DNA of 35,742 bases. Origin: Phycisphaerae bacterium. Its GTDB lineage: Bacteria > Planctomycetota > Phycisphaerae > UBA1845 > UTPLA1. Position numbers and translations under genes: made by a program. Under the pieces are notes generated by a model that did not search any database, was not told the origin of the DNA, and saw nothing but the letters and a program-made list of their open reading frames with translations. The DNA lies in contig JAUIHO010000021.1 of the NCBI GenBank assembly GCA_030432035.1, positions 1-35,742 of the forward strand. The letters are read 5' to 3'. This document shows positions 6,310 through 16,449 of the stretch, piece after piece; position 1 is the first letter of the stretch, and each line of letters starts with the position of its first letter.

Positions 6310-8892
6310 TTATTTGATAACCTTCTCTCGCCAGGCCACCCACACGCGAAGCTGATCCTCTCGCTGCTTCACCAATGCATCGAGCGTGCGCTTCGCCTCT
6401 GCCAGCGCCGTCTCGCGCTCCTTCGCCGCCGCGTCTGCTTCGCTCGTCGCCTTCTCTAATGTCGCAACCGCCGCTTCGCCACTGGCAATCAATTGCGGCA
6501 ACGCGTCGCGCTTCTCAGTCGCCTGCGCAATCGCTGCCTGCGCCGCGGCGAGTGCGACATTGGCGGCGGTAAGCTCGCTGTTCGTCGTATCGACATTCGC
6601 CTGCGTGCGTTGCAACTCGGCTTCAATCAGCGCGAGCGCTTCCTGCGTCTTCGCCAACGCTGTTGGCAAAGTATTCTCGGCGTCGGCATTTGCGGACATT
6701 TTCGTTAAGCGCTGAATCGACTCGGCCAATGCCGTTTGTTCGCCCTGCAAACCGGCCAGACGTTCCTGCAACTGCGTCGATTGCGACTGCATCTGCGCAA
6801 CCCGTTGCCCCGCAGCCTCCATATCCTTAGCCCGTTGATTCATCGTTTCCGGAAACAACGCCTGCATCGCGCGCGCCGAACTCAACTCCGTCTGCGCGGC
6901 GACCAGTTGATTCCGCGCCAAGTCGCGCGCCGCGATCGCTTCTTCATACGCCGTCTGCGCCGCAGCCACTTCGCCGCGCGTCTTATCAATCTCCGGTTCC
7001 AAATCACCCGCGGCCCACTTTGCCAGTTGCGCTTGCGCCGCTTCTCGTTGATTGGTTGCCGCCTCAACTGCTGGTGCCGCCTCGCCGGCCGCCTTGGCCG
7101 TTCGGTCGCGCTGGCTACTCAATTCATCCCGCCGCTGCGCCGCCTTCGTCACGGCCGCTTTCGCATGATCGAGTGCCGCCTTGGCCGACGAACGGGCTGA
7201 CGCAAGCGACCCGCGCGACGCGGCCAGATCACTCGCCACCGACGCATCGCCATCACCCAACGCGGCCATCGCTGTCTCCGCCGCGACAAGATTCGCGTCC
7301 GCCTGTTGCAGCGCCTGCTCGGCTGCGACCGTTGCCGTCTGCGCCTGTTCGTGCGTTAGGTTTGCAGCATCGTATTGTGCCAGCGCAGCGGCCGCGGCTT
7401 GCTGTGCCGTCGCCAACGCCGCCAGTTTCTCCACCAACGCTGCGTCGGCCGCTCCAAACGCCGTCTGTGCCGCCGCGCGCTGTTCATCGAAACTCGGCGG
7501 GTTCGCGAGCAATTCGCCGACCGCCGCGCCGTCTTCCGCGTTGAACACGCGCACCATGCCATTCAAATCAGCAGCAACGATTCGCGTACCCGCCGCGTTC
7601 ACATCGGCGTCAACGACAATGTCATCCACCGCAGGCAAGTCGCGCAACTTGCCTCCGTTGCCATCCCACCAACGTACGTACCGATCGCGACCGCCCGTCA
7701 CGATGCGACCGTCGCGCGCAAACGCGACGGATAACGCCCCACCCTCATGGGCTTTCCATCGCTTGACTTCCTTACCACCGTGCATCTCCCATAAGAACAC
7801 GTGCCCGCTCTCGTCGCATGTGGCAAGCACATTAGAATCCGCGCGCCAACTCATATCTGTGATCGCCGTGCTATGACCTTTAAGCGTATAAAACTCCGCG
7901 TGCGATTCGGCTTCCCAAACAAACAAGCCGCCCGCGCGATCCGCCGTTGCCAGCAAGATTCCATCCGGACTGTATGCGACTGCGGTTATCCAGTCGGTAT
8001 GTTTCTCATTACGGTTTAAAAGCTCACCCGAGCGCGTTGCGTGAACCTTCACAACACCCGCCGGTCCGCCCAATGCAATACGTTGTTGACTCGCATCGAT
8101 ATCCGCAGCCAATACCTCGTCGTACTCTTCACCGAACTTGCCGACAAACTCACCCGTTTCGGCATTCCATATGCGTACATCTCCCGACGTCGCGCCGACA
8201 CCACCCGCAGCCAACAACAATCGTCCGCTTCGACTAAACCGCACCACGCGCGGCATCCCATTCTTAAACGGCAATACGCCGAGCAATTCGAAGTTGCGTA
8301 GGTCATATGCCAAAACCTGATTTTGCCCCGCCAACGCAACCCATCCGGCCCCCGGATGCGCCGCCATCGCGCTAATCGCTCCGCGCTGCGCCGACTGCAC
8401 AAACGGCTGCTTCGGAAACGCGTGCGGATACGCCGTGGCAATCGCCGATTGATCTGCCGCGTCAAACTTAAACGCTACGGTCGGTTGCTTCGGCGTTTGC
8501 GCGGCGCTGTCTTTGGTCTCACGGCACCCTTGCGTGATCCATGCGCGCACCAACTCCAACGACTCGTTTGCGATCGGTGCCTGATTCGGCGGCATCGCCG
8601 GTTCTTCCTGATGGCTGATCAGCAAGAACAATCGGCTGCTGTTGGCATTACCGGGTGCCAGCACTTTACCACTGCTGCCACCCGCCATCGCGCCTCGGTA
8701 CGTACTCAGGTCGAGCCCGGCTTCACGCTTGTCGGGGTTATGACAGGAAAGGCAATTGCTCGCGAAGATCGGCCGCACATGATCCTGATACGTAATTCGA
8801 TCTTCCGCGCGTACCAAAGCCGCACGCGCGAATTGCATCGCGCCGATTACCACGATCCATGCAATGGTTCTGTACCGTCCCCTCAACAACAC
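6310..8892 (-). CDS. Planctomycete cytochrome c / WD40 / coiled-coil protein
   Basis: An 860-residue exported protein. A signal peptide (to about residue 29) is followed by a planctomycete-type cytochrome c domain with CLSCH (haem attachment Cys47, Cys50, His51) and EEPAMPP, whose Met is the likely second iron ligand. Residues about 165-470 are WD40-like beta-propeller repeats (HTDWITAVAYSPDG, HSTAITDMSWRAD, HEGGALSVAFARDG). Residues about 480-850 are an Ala/Glu/Gln-rich coiled coil. The start is GTG at 8892 with AGGAG seven bases upstream. It is the last gene of the four-gene operon, 16 bases after the DUF1549 gene. Domain identity is clear; the reaction is unknown, with electron transfer or surface scaffolding most likely. 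Confidence 0.9.
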   Translation of the reverse strand: MLLRGRYRTIAWIVVIGAMQFARAALVRAEDRITYQDHVRPIFASNCLSCHNPDKREAGLDLSTYRGAMAGGSSGKVLAPGNANSSRLFLLISHQEEPAMPPNQAPIANESLELVRAWITQGCRETKDSAAQTPKQPTVAFKFDAADQSAIATAYPHAFPKQPFVQSAQRGAISAMAAHPGAGWVALAGQNQVLAYDLRNFELLGVLPFKNGMPRVVRFSRSGRLLLAAGGVGATSGDVRIWNAETGEFVGKFGEEYDEVLAADIDASQQRIALGGPAGVVKVHATRSGELLNRNEKHTDWITAVAYSPDGILLATADRAGGLFVWEAESHAEFYTLKGHSTAITDMSWRADSNVLATCDESGHVFLWEMHGGKEVKRWKAHEGGALSVAFARDGRIVTGGRDRYVRWWDGNGGKLRDLPAVDDIVVDADVNAAGTRIVAADLNGMVRVFNAEDGAAVGELLANPPSFDEQRAAAQTAFGAADAALVEKLAALATAQQAAAAALAQYDAANLTHEQAQTATVAAEQALQQADANLVAAETAMAALGDGDASVASDLAASRGSLASARSSAKAALDHAKAAVTKAAQRRDELSSQRDRTAKAAGEAAPAVEAATNQREAAQAQLAKWAAGDLEPEIDKTRGEVAAAQTAYEEAIAARDLARNQLVAAQTELSSARAMQALFPETMNQRAKDMEAAGQRVAQMQSQSTQLQERLAGLQGEQTALAESIQRLTKMSANADAENTLPTALAKTQEALALIEAELQRTQANVDTTNSELTAANVALAAAQAAIAQATEKRDALPQLIASGEAAVATLEKATSEADAAAKERETALAEAKRTLDALVKQREDQLRVWVAWREKVIK

Positions 8893-8908
8893 GCAACGTC
8901 TCCTGCAA

Positions 8909-11449
8909 TCAGTGATTAAACATAAACTCTTTGCTGTTCAGCAACGCCCAAAGCAGATCGTTCAGCACCGCCGGTTTATCTTCCGACACCGACAAAACCT
9001 CATGCAATTTCGCACGCTCGGCATCCGTCGGCACGCGCGACAAGCAAGCAAGATACAATTGATCGACAATCGCCTCCGGCGTCTTGCCCGAATCGACAAG
9101 CCCCTTCACGAGCCCGCCTTCCGCGATTTTCTGATTGACCGAATCGCCATTGATCAGATGCAACGCCTGCGACAAGTTCGGCTCCATCACGACTTCGCAC
9201 GTACAAACCGTTTCGCGTTTGGCGCGGCCGAAGGTCGTCAAGAAATAGTTCGATACGTTGCCGTCAGCGATTTGCACCGCGCGGGCCCCCAACGGCAATC
9301 CTTTAAACTTGTTCGGCGCTCCGGTCACCTGACTGATGCAGTCGAGCAACACCTCGCTGCGAATGCGTCGGATCGCGGCGTGCGAAAAGTTGCGATGATC
9401 CTCGGCATTCGTCGGATTCGTCTTCGACGACAGTTGATAGGTACGCGAGTTACAAATATCGCGCACAAACTTTCGAAGGTCGTAGTTATATTCCACTAAG
9501 CGCTCGGCCAGCGCGGCGAGCAACGGCCCGTTCGACGGTGGATTGCTCACCCGCACGTCATCGACCGGATCGACAATGCCGCGCCCGAAGAAGTGCGCCC
9601 ACACCATATTCGCGACGTTCCGTGCAAACATATCGTTGTCTTTGGACGTCAACCATTCGGCCAACACCACGCGTCGATCGCGTCCTTTAATATCCGGCGC
9701 GGGGCCACCCAAAAATCGCGGCGGCATCGCGCGATTGCCGACCGGATGGTTCACTTCACCATTGCGATTGTTAAACACAATCGTCTCGCGCGGGTCTTCG
9801 GCCGGTTTGCGTCCGACCTGCGAAAAGAACGCCGCGAAGCTGTAGTAATCATCCATCGTCCAGCGGTCGAACGGATGATTGTGACACTGCGCGCATTGCA
9901 TCCGCGCGCCGAGAAACGATTGCGCCACATTCTCCGACAGTTTTAGCGTGTCGCGCTCTAACTGATAGAAGTTGGTCGCCGGGCTGGTAAACGTGCCGCC
10001 CGTCGCCGATAGCAGCTCGCGCACGATCTCGTTCAACGGCATGTCCGCCGCGAGCCGCTCCTGCAACCAGTTGTAATAGAGCAGCATCGCCTTGTAGCTG
10101 ACTTCTAGCGTCGAGCGAATTTGCATGCGCTCGGCCCATTGCATCACCCACAATTCGACAAATTCTTTGCGTTGCAACAACTCGTCGATCAACCGAGCGC
10201 GCTTGTCCGGACGCTCGTCAGCAATAAACGCGGCATGCGCCTCCGGCGTCGGCAACATACCGGTGAGATCGATATACGCTCGTCGCAGAAACACGTCGTC
10301 GGTGCACACATCCGACGGCTGGATGCGAAGGTTCACCAGCTTCTTGTGCACGAATTCATCGATGTAATTGGCCGGTTGCGGGGGTGATACCGTCGGGGCA
10401 TCGGCGGGAATCACGATCACCGGAATGCCGACGCTATGCACATCAAACCGCGCCAACAGCTGCGCCTCACCGCGCTGCCCGGGCGTAACGCGACCGGAAG
10501 CATCAACGCGTGCGCACACATCGTTATTGCTCATCAGCGTCGCAAGTTCCGTGACATCCCGATTCGTACCGTCGGAGTAATACGACCGCACGATCATCCG
10601 TTGCGACTCGCCGCCTGCCGTCAGCACCATGTCCGGTGGGAACACATCGATGTGCGTCACGTGGGCAATATCGGCCGGATCGTTTGGCGCACCACGCTCG
10701 ATCCATTCGATCAACGTTTGCGCGTGGTGACTATCCAGTTCGAAAAGCTTCCCACCCGTGTGCGGCGCGCGACCGACGGCCTTTTTCACCAATAAACTCT
10801 CTGCCGGCCTCGCAAAATTCAAACGACGACCGGGCAACTCGCGCGTCATCGAATAATGATCGCCGTTCGGATCGTAGCCAAAGAGCGAAAGATGAAACCC
10901 ATCCTGCCCGCGCGCCGAACCGTGACAGCTTCCGTTGTTACATCCCGCGCTCGTAAGCGTTGGAATCACATCCAAACGCAGGCTCACGGCCCGCTGATGG
11001 TCGACCTTGGTAACCTTCACCGGCATTTGCAGCGTTTGCCCGTCGTACGTAACAGCCAAGTGCGACTCACCGTTGCCCCACGCCCGTACGCGACCGTCGG
11101 ATACGAACACGACATTGGTATCGCCTGACTCGATCGTTGCCGCGTCCGTCACGTCGCGTGTAATGCCATCGTCTCCGACGCTGCGAATCACGATATGTTG
11201 ATAGTCTTTCGCGCCCGTTAACTCAACCGAAGGCGGGTACACTTCCAAACGCCCCGGTCTTGTCGTGGCTTGTTCCGGCTGCGCTTGAGCAAACGCGCAG
11301 GCTGTAACGCATGCCGTAAGCATCAATGCAAAAAGCATATTGCGTTGCATCCGCGAACATGCTCGGTCGCTAAGCTGCAGTGCTTCGCCAAGCACCGCAA
11401 GTCTCATCGTCGCTCGACGCGTTTGTAGGTTTAGTTTGGTTCGCATCAT
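8909..11449 (-). CDS. DUF1549/DUF1553 haem protein with bacterial Ig-like domains
   Basis: An 846-residue exported protein. After a signal sequence (hydrophobic stretch at about residues 38-54, ending AFAQAQ) come a BIG2-like domain (about 65-150), a cytochrome-like segment with CNNGSCHG, a second BIG2-like domain (about 265-345), DUF1549 (about 360-560) and DUF1553 (about 595-840). DUF1549 contains CAQCHNHPFDRW, a CxxCH haem site conserved in this family. The ATG at 11449 overlaps the upstream stop as ATGA, suggesting translational coupling; an ATG at 11350 would give a more compact signal peptide and cannot be excluded. The family is abundant in Planctomycetota and has no established reaction; its constant pairing with DUF1501 suggests joint function in the periplasm. 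Confidence 0.9.
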   Translation of the reverse strand: MMRTKLNLQTRRATMRLAVLGEALQLSDRACSRMQRNMLFALMLTACVTACAFAQAQPEQATTRPGRLEVYPPSVELTGAKDYQHIVIRSVGDDGITRDVTDAATIESGDTNVVFVSDGRVRAWGNGESHLAVTYDGQTLQMPVKVTKVDHQRAVSLRLDVIPTLTSAGCNNGSCHGSARGQDGFHLSLFGYDPNGDHYSMTRELPGRRLNFARPAESLLVKKAVGRAPHTGGKLFELDSHHAQTLIEWIERGAPNDPADIAHVTHIDVFPPDMVLTAGGESQRMIVRSYYSDGTNRDVTELATLMSNNDVCARVDASGRVTPGQRGEAQLLARFDVHSVGIPVIVIPADAPTVSPPQPANYIDEFVHKKLVNLRIQPSDVCTDDVFLRRAYIDLTGMLPTPEAHAAFIADERPDKRARLIDELLQRKEFVELWVMQWAERMQIRSTLEVSYKAMLLYYNWLQERLAADMPLNEIVRELLSATGGTFTSPATNFYQLERDTLKLSENVAQSFLGARMQCAQCHNHPFDRWTMDDYYSFAAFFSQVGRKPAEDPRETIVFNNRNGEVNHPVGNRAMPPRFLGGPAPDIKGRDRRVVLAEWLTSKDNDMFARNVANMVWAHFFGRGIVDPVDDVRVSNPPSNGPLLAALAERLVEYNYDLRKFVRDICNSRTYQLSSKTNPTNAEDHRNFSHAAIRRIRSEVLLDCISQVTGAPNKFKGLPLGARAVQIADGNVSNYFLTTFGRAKRETVCTCEVVMEPNLSQALHLINGDSVNQKIAEGGLVKGLVDSGKTPEAIVDQLYLACLSRVPTDAERAKLHEVLSVSEDKPAVLNDLLWALLNSKEFMFNH

Positions 11450-13920
11450 TTTGATTCGGTTTTCGCGCCGTCCGCGTCGGCTTTCTCGGCCTGTTCGCGC
11501 TCCGCCGCGGCTTGGCGCAATTGTTCCAGACGACTCAACGGTTTCTTCGGTGCCGGCTTGGGCGGTTCTGGCTTCGCAGGTTGCTCCGGTTTAGCGGCCT
11601 CAGGCGGCTTCGTTTCGACCACTGCCACGCGCGGCGCGTCGATTCGCAACTCGCTACCGAAAGCGAATCGATGCACGATCGGATGGCCGTTTTGCATTAC
11701 GACCGCTTCGCAAAAGATGTTCTTGTGTTTACCACATGGCGCGTCTTTCTCGATGGCCACATCAAAGACCGTTTGCTCGTCAGCAGCCTTGATGTTTCCT
11801 ACCGCTGTCTTCGTTTTTGGTGGAAGATTTAGCAAGCTTATCGCCGCGTCGCCTTCGAACGGCTTTCTTTGTTGCAGCGCGCAGATAACTGACGCCGTTT
11901 GCCCCTGTTCCGCAGCGACCATTTGAATGCTGCCTGAAACGAACGGCTCCGTTACCGTCAAATCCACGCGTTGCGACGACACCCACCGTTCGCCGCCGTC
12001 GTGCGGCCCGCGCGCGATCATGACCATCGGCCATGTGCGCGGCGGTGCGTCGCCTGCTGCCGTCACGGTATAAATTGCTTCGTTCGCGCCCTTGGGAACA
12101 TTGATCGAACCAGGAAACGACACGCCGGGCGGGCCCCAAAGGATACGCACCTCAATCGCTTCGTCGTACCCTTCAACACGCTCGACCGACACCTTCAAAT
12201 CCTGCCGCCCCGCTTGCACCAACGGCACCGCCGGCTGCTCCAAGTTGATCTTGAAGGGTGCGGGCTGCGTCACGGCCATCGCCACGCGGTCGAGTTGCAC
12301 CTGATAGTAAATCGTTTCGTTCGGTTGCGCGATTACCAACGGCACGCTCTGATCGAACCCACCAACGATGTCACCACCCTCTCGCGCGATCCGACCGCGC
12401 AACGGATAAAGCCCGCCCGCAATCGCCGCATCCGCCGCCGCGCTAAACACGACGGGTACGTGTTGCACATCGGCCATCAATTCCGGCGTATCACACGAAA
12501 CACCAGCGGGCAGCTCCGATACAATCGCAACCGCCCCGCTCACGTCGCTGCGTTGAACGCGCAACAGCGCGGCCGTGCGATTGCCCTGCGCCACAGGGAT
12601 CGTCTGACGATACTGATATGCGCGCGAGTTATACTTCTCAATAGACAGCGCCAAACTCGGCTGCGGTGCGTCAATCTCCAATCGATAGACAAATAACGAA
12701 CCACCACGCCCGAGATGATCGCGAATGCGCACGTCGTACACGCCATCCGCCGGAGCGCGAAACCGCATCGTGCTATCCACGCCGCGTTGCGAATCGTCGT
12801 TACCTTTCAGATGTTTACCATCCGCACCAAAGATATTGATTACACCATCCAACGGCGAACGATGGCTGCGTGCCAACAGGCGGACGTCGTATTCCTGATC
12901 CTTTTTCAGCGTCACTTGAAATCGGTCGCGCTCGTTCTCCGTCGCGAGTATTCCGTTGAATGCCACCGGCGGTGCGACTGGCTCCAACTTTGCGCCATCT
13001 GCCGTTGGCTCTATCACGTTGGTGTGGTTCGACACGCGCATCCACGTCGGCGACGGTGCCACACCGTGATCGTCTGCCGCTAACACCGGCCAACGCTCCA
13101 TCGGTGTATCCGGCAGCACGACGTTCTCCGCAATCTCACCAGCAGCATCACCGAGATGTCGCACAGCCAACGTTTCGCCCGGCTTGCCACCGATCGGAAA
13201 TGTCACGCGCGGTCGCGGAAATGTTCCGACGTGCAATCGATATCGACACGCACCGCTGCCGCCGTAGGCCGCCTCGCGCACTTGCACGATGTAAGTGCCG
13301 TCTTCGGGCGCAACGATCGAAACCACCGAATCCTGTAGGCCCAATGCCGAATCGTCGCATGCGTCAAGTTCGAAACGCTGCGCGTCCAAAATCGCGACGT
13401 ACGGGTCGAACATTGTCTCGCCCAAACGAATCGCCTCAATCTCGGCGCTAATTCGTTGGCCCGCGCTCGCCGTTACGGCGTAATGATCGACATCTTCATT
13501 TTGCACTACGCCGAAGACTGTTTGGTTTAGTTCGATCACTTGCGGTTGCGCGAAATCGCTGTTCGGTTCGGTCTCGGCAACCGTCGGCAACGCCCCCACG
13601 TGAAACGTGCGCATCTCGGAAATGCCGCTGGCCGTGCGCAGGCGCAACGCGTGTTCGCCGATTCGACACGCCGGCGTTATGCGAAGCTTTGCAACGGCCA
13701 CATCCGGCTCCGGCGAAGAGATCGACAACACCTCTATACCGCCGTCGTAGAAAAGAATCTCCTGCGCATCGGCAAGCCGCTTACCGCGCAGCGTTAGATC
13801 CAACTCCGCACCGCGCGTGCCGCCGGGCGGATCGACACGATGCAGTTCCGGCGCAGCGGCAAGTGCTTGCCCCAGCGCGCAAAGCATGATGGAAATTGAA
13901 AGTAGTAGCGTGCGACGCAT
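11446..13920 (-). CDS. Exported PPC-domain protein
   Basis: The 824-residue protein has a clear signal peptide (MRRTLLLSISIMLCALGQALA). An IPT/TIG-like beta domain follows (about 22-105), then two bacterial pre-peptidase C-terminal (PPC)-like domains: the first around ETEPNSDFAQPQVIELNQ to YRLHVG, the second around NERDRFQVTLKKDQEYDVR to VYRLEI. Several further beta-sandwich segments precede a Lys/Pro-rich and then charged helical tail (KPEPPKPAPKKP, LEQLRQAAAEREQAEK). No protease catalytic residues were seen, so it is probably a binding or structural partner. The ATG at 13920, 19 bases after the DUF1501 stop, begins the signal peptide; the frame stays open to 13980 but that extension would overlap the previous gene. 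Third gene domain type in the operon, translated between DUF1501 and DUF1549/1553. Confidence 0.85.
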   Translation of the reverse strand: MRRTLLLSISIMLCALGQALAAAPELHRVDPPGGTRGAELDLTLRGKRLADAQEILFYDGGIEVLSISSPEPDVAVAKLRITPACRIGEHALRLRTASGISEMRTFHVGALPTVAETEPNSDFAQPQVIELNQTVFGVVQNEDVDHYAVTASAGQRISAEIEAIRLGETMFDPYVAILDAQRFELDACDDSALGLQDSVVSIVAPEDGTYIVQVREAAYGGSGACRYRLHVGTFPRPRVTFPIGGKPGETLAVRHLGDAAGEIAENVVLPDTPMERWPVLAADDHGVAPSPTWMRVSNHTNVIEPTADGAKLEPVAPPVAFNGILATENERDRFQVTLKKDQEYDVRLLARSHRSPLDGVINIFGADGKHLKGNDDSQRGVDSTMRFRAPADGVYDVRIRDHLGRGGSLFVYRLEIDAPQPSLALSIEKYNSRAYQYRQTIPVAQGNRTAALLRVQRSDVSGAVAIVSELPAGVSCDTPELMADVQHVPVVFSAAADAAIAGGLYPLRGRIAREGGDIVGGFDQSVPLVIAQPNETIYYQVQLDRVAMAVTQPAPFKINLEQPAVPLVQAGRQDLKVSVERVEGYDEAIEVRILWGPPGVSFPGSINVPKGANEAIYTVTAAGDAPPRTWPMVMIARGPHDGGERWVSSQRVDLTVTEPFVSGSIQMVAAEQGQTASVICALQQRKPFEGDAAISLLNLPPKTKTAVGNIKAADEQTVFDVAIEKDAPCGKHKNIFCEAVVMQNGHPIVHRFAFGSELRIDAPRVAVVETKPPEAAKPEQPAKPEPPKPAPKKPLSRLEQLRQAAAEREQAEKADADGAKTESK

Positions 13921-13939
13921 GCGAATCACCGGTATCGAA

Positions 13940-15283
13940 CTAGGCGGGCTTGGCCAGAATGTCTGTAATAACCTTGCCACCGTTGACGATTTCGACCGGC
14001 CGGCCGCCCGGTGCCATCAACTCTTTATCCGCGACAATCCCCAACTGGTTGTAAATCGTCGTCGCCAAATCTTCGACAGTTAGCGCATCGATATCCGGCC
14101 CGCCGCCGGTCGCATCTGACGCCCCATACACCAAGCCGCGATGTACGCCGCCGCCCGCCAACGCGATGCTGAACACGCGCGGCCAGTGATCGCGCCCGCC
14201 GTCGCCGTTGATTTTCGGCGTGCGACCGAACTCCGTCGTCACCATCACCAACGTGCGTTCCAAGCGACCGCGCTCGTCAAGATCGCGAATGAGTTGCGCG
14301 TATGCCTGATCGAACGCACGCAATTGATCTTTGGCACCGCCAGCGATGTTGGCGTGATGATCCCAACTGCCATACACAAGCGACACAAACCGCACACCCG
14401 CTTCGGTCAAGCGCCGTGCCAACAACATACGCTGGCCGGCTTCGTTGCGACCGTACGCATCGCGCAGGGCGTCGGGTTCTGCAGCAAGGTTAAACGCCTC
14501 GCGCGCTTGCTTCGAACTAATCATCGTGTACGCGCGTTGATAAAACGCATCCATCGCGTCGAGCACATCCGCGTTTTCGAGCGCACGAAAATGGCTGTCC
14601 ACCGTTTCGAGCAACGCCTGCCGCCGCGCGAAACGCTGATGATCGACATCGCCCGGCAACGAAAGATCGCGGACTTTGAAATCGCCCTGCGCCGGATCGG
14701 AGCCCAGCGCGAACGGGCCGTAACGCGTACTCAGATATCCCGTGCCCGCATACTCGTTCGGAATACTCGGAACACACACGTACGGCGGCAAATCGCTGCC
14801 CGGCCCCAATTCGTGCGACACGACCGAGCCCATCGACGGGAACTGCAACGCCGCGCTCGGCCGATACCCCGTAAACATGTTGTGCGTGCCGCGTTCGTGC
14901 GCCGCTTCGCCATGCGTCATGCCGCGGCAAACCGTGATGCGGTCGGCGATCTTCGCCGTATGCGGCAGGTGTTCGCTGAATTGCACGCCGGGTAGCACGG
15001 TGTTGATCGCCGAATAGGGCCCGCGATATTCCGGCGGCGCGAATGGCTTCGGGTCGAACGATTCCTGCGCCGACATGCCGCCGGGCAGAAAGATATGAAT
15101 GATCGAATCGGCGACGGGCGCCTTTAACGCGTAGTCTTTCTGATCGGCAAACGCTTGCTGCCGCAGAAAATCCGGCAACGTCAGACCAAGGCCACCGACG
15201 AGACCGACATAAAGAAAGTCGCGCCGCGAAGGTCGCGAGTGATCGCCTCCGCCGCAGGTTCCGTCATTGCACGTATGCGTCAT
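13940..15283 (-). CDS. DUF1501 protein, Tat-exported
   Basis: The 447-residue protein begins with a Cys-containing leader and a twin-arginine signal (SRRDFLYVGLVGGLGL), predicting folded export. The rest matches the DUF1501 family, which is related to the sulfatase/alkaline phosphatase superfamily: FLPGGMSAQESFDPK near the N-terminus, HGEAAHERGTHNMFTGY, VSLVYGSWDHHANIAGG, and VMVTTEFGRTPKINGDGGRDHW near the C-terminus. It is the first gene of the operon, with AAGGGGA just upstream of the ATG at 15283. In Planctomycetota this family is recurrently encoded beside DUF1549/DUF1553 proteins. A hydrolytic role on a sulfated or phosphorylated substrate is a superfamily-based guess, not established. 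Confidence 0.92.
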   Translation of the reverse strand: MTHTCNDGTCGGGDHSRPSRRDFLYVGLVGGLGLTLPDFLRQQAFADQKDYALKAPVADSIIHIFLPGGMSAQESFDPKPFAPPEYRGPYSAINTVLPGVQFSEHLPHTAKIADRITVCRGMTHGEAAHERGTHNMFTGYRPSAALQFPSMGSVVSHELGPGSDLPPYVCVPSIPNEYAGTGYLSTRYGPFALGSDPAQGDFKVRDLSLPGDVDHQRFARRQALLETVDSHFRALENADVLDAMDAFYQRAYTMISSKQAREAFNLAAEPDALRDAYGRNEAGQRMLLARRLTEAGVRFVSLVYGSWDHHANIAGGAKDQLRAFDQAYAQLIRDLDERGRLERTLVMVTTEFGRTPKINGDGGRDHWPRVFSIALAGGGVHRGLVYGASDATGGGPDIDALTVEDLATTIYNQLGIVADKELMAPGGRPVEIVNGGKVITDILAKPA

Positions 15284-15537
15284 GGTTCCCCTTTTCGCGA
15301 TCGGTCGCCCCGTGAAACCATACTCCGCTTTCCTTCGTTACTCAGGCGACCAACATAACAGATAACAGCGGTCAAATCCACCAAACACCACGCCGCTATA
15401 ACCTGTAGATTTCGGCGAACCCGACTATCGCTGCCGCACGGGCATTAGAATGGAAATTGTTTCGTGTCGTGTCAGATAAAAACTCGGTAAGCTATCGATG
15501 AATGCGGTTATCTCGCGAAAAAAGGTCATGCATACAT

Positions 15538-16449
15538 ATGAACATCATTACAGCAAAGACGAGCGACCTCACGGCGAACTACAACATCGCGCGCGACGCG
15601 TTTCAATACGATACGTTCAGCATCAACCTGCTAGAAGAAAAGCTTTTTCGCAACCCCAGCCCCGACCTCGATGAATACCGCGTGCTGCTCGCCAAGGTTG
15701 ACGAGAACATCATTGGCTTTATGCATACCGTGACGCGGGCGACGGAATCGAGAGGTTGGCTTGGGTTATTCGCGACGGCGGCGACGCACCATCGTCAACA
15801 CGTTGCGTCAAGGTTGCATCAACACGCCGTTGACGCGTGGAACGCCGCGGGAGTCCAACAGGTCGAAGCATTGGCGATGCCGGGCAATTATTTCACGCCC
15901 GGTCTCGATCCGCGATACACGCCGGCGCTCTGTTTTCTGGAACACCACGGCTTTGAGCGGTTCAGCGACTGCGCCAATCTCATCGCCCCACTCGACCGTG
16001 AGTTTGAAACCGCCGAGGACGAAGAGCGTTTGAAAAAAATCGGCGTTGCAGTACGGCGTGCGACCATCGACGACAACAAACTCTTGGATGATTTTTTTAA
16101 CGAGGAATTCGGCCCGGCGTGGCGGATGGAAGCGGCATTGGCCTGCGCACAAGATCCACCGGCCCTACATCTTGCGATTGAAAACGATCGCATCATCGCA
16201 TTTAGCGCCCATTCGAGCCAGAATCGCGAATGGGGATTTTTCGGTCCGATGGGCACCACCCCCGCCGCACGCGGTAAGTCAATAGGCCGCGTATTATTGC
16301 GTCGTTGCCTCAACGACCTGCGCGCCGCCGGTCATCGAACGTCGATCATTCCCTGGGTCGGGCCAATCGGTTTCTATGCGAAACACGTGAACGCGCACGT
16401 GGACCGCGTTTTTTGGCGCTATCGCCTCACGCTTGCATCGCAATCGTAG
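15538..16449 (+). CDS. Tandem GNAT-fold N-acetyltransferase
   Basis: The 303-residue protein consists of two GNAT-like halves. The first (about 1-145) has a weakened acetyl-CoA loop (HHRQHVASRLHQHAV). The second (about 167-300) keeps a recognisable one, ARGKSIGRVLLRRCL, after a beta strand GFFGPMGTTP, so the C-terminal half is probably the catalytic one. Substrate is unknown. The ATG at 15538 was chosen because GNAT similarity begins at once (MNIITAKTSDL) and AAAGG lies about 12 bases upstream; an in-frame ATG at 15502 adds 12 unlikely residues. Its stop codon abuts the stop of the convergent symporter gene with no base between. Confidence 0.85.
   Translation: MNIITAKTSDLTANYNIARDAFQYDTFSINLLEEKLFRNPSPDLDEYRVLLAKVDENIIGFMHTVTRATESRGWLGLFATAATHHRQHVASRLHQHAVDAWNAAGVQQVEALAMPGNYFTPGLDPRYTPALCFLEHHGFERFSDCANLIAPLDREFETAEDEERLKKIGVAVRRATIDDNKLLDDFFNEEFGPAWRMEAALACAQDPPALHLAIENDRIIAFSAHSSQNREWGFFGPMGTTPAARGKSIGRVLLRRCLNDLRAAGHRTSIIPWVGPIGFYAKHVNAHVDRVFWRYRLTLASQS

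Noticed and set aside
7020..7876. Several plus-strand frames of 100 to 230 codons inside the operon region
   Set aside because: They are antisense shadows of the Ala-rich coiled-coil and WD40 coding sequence, without ribosome sites or recognisable domains.
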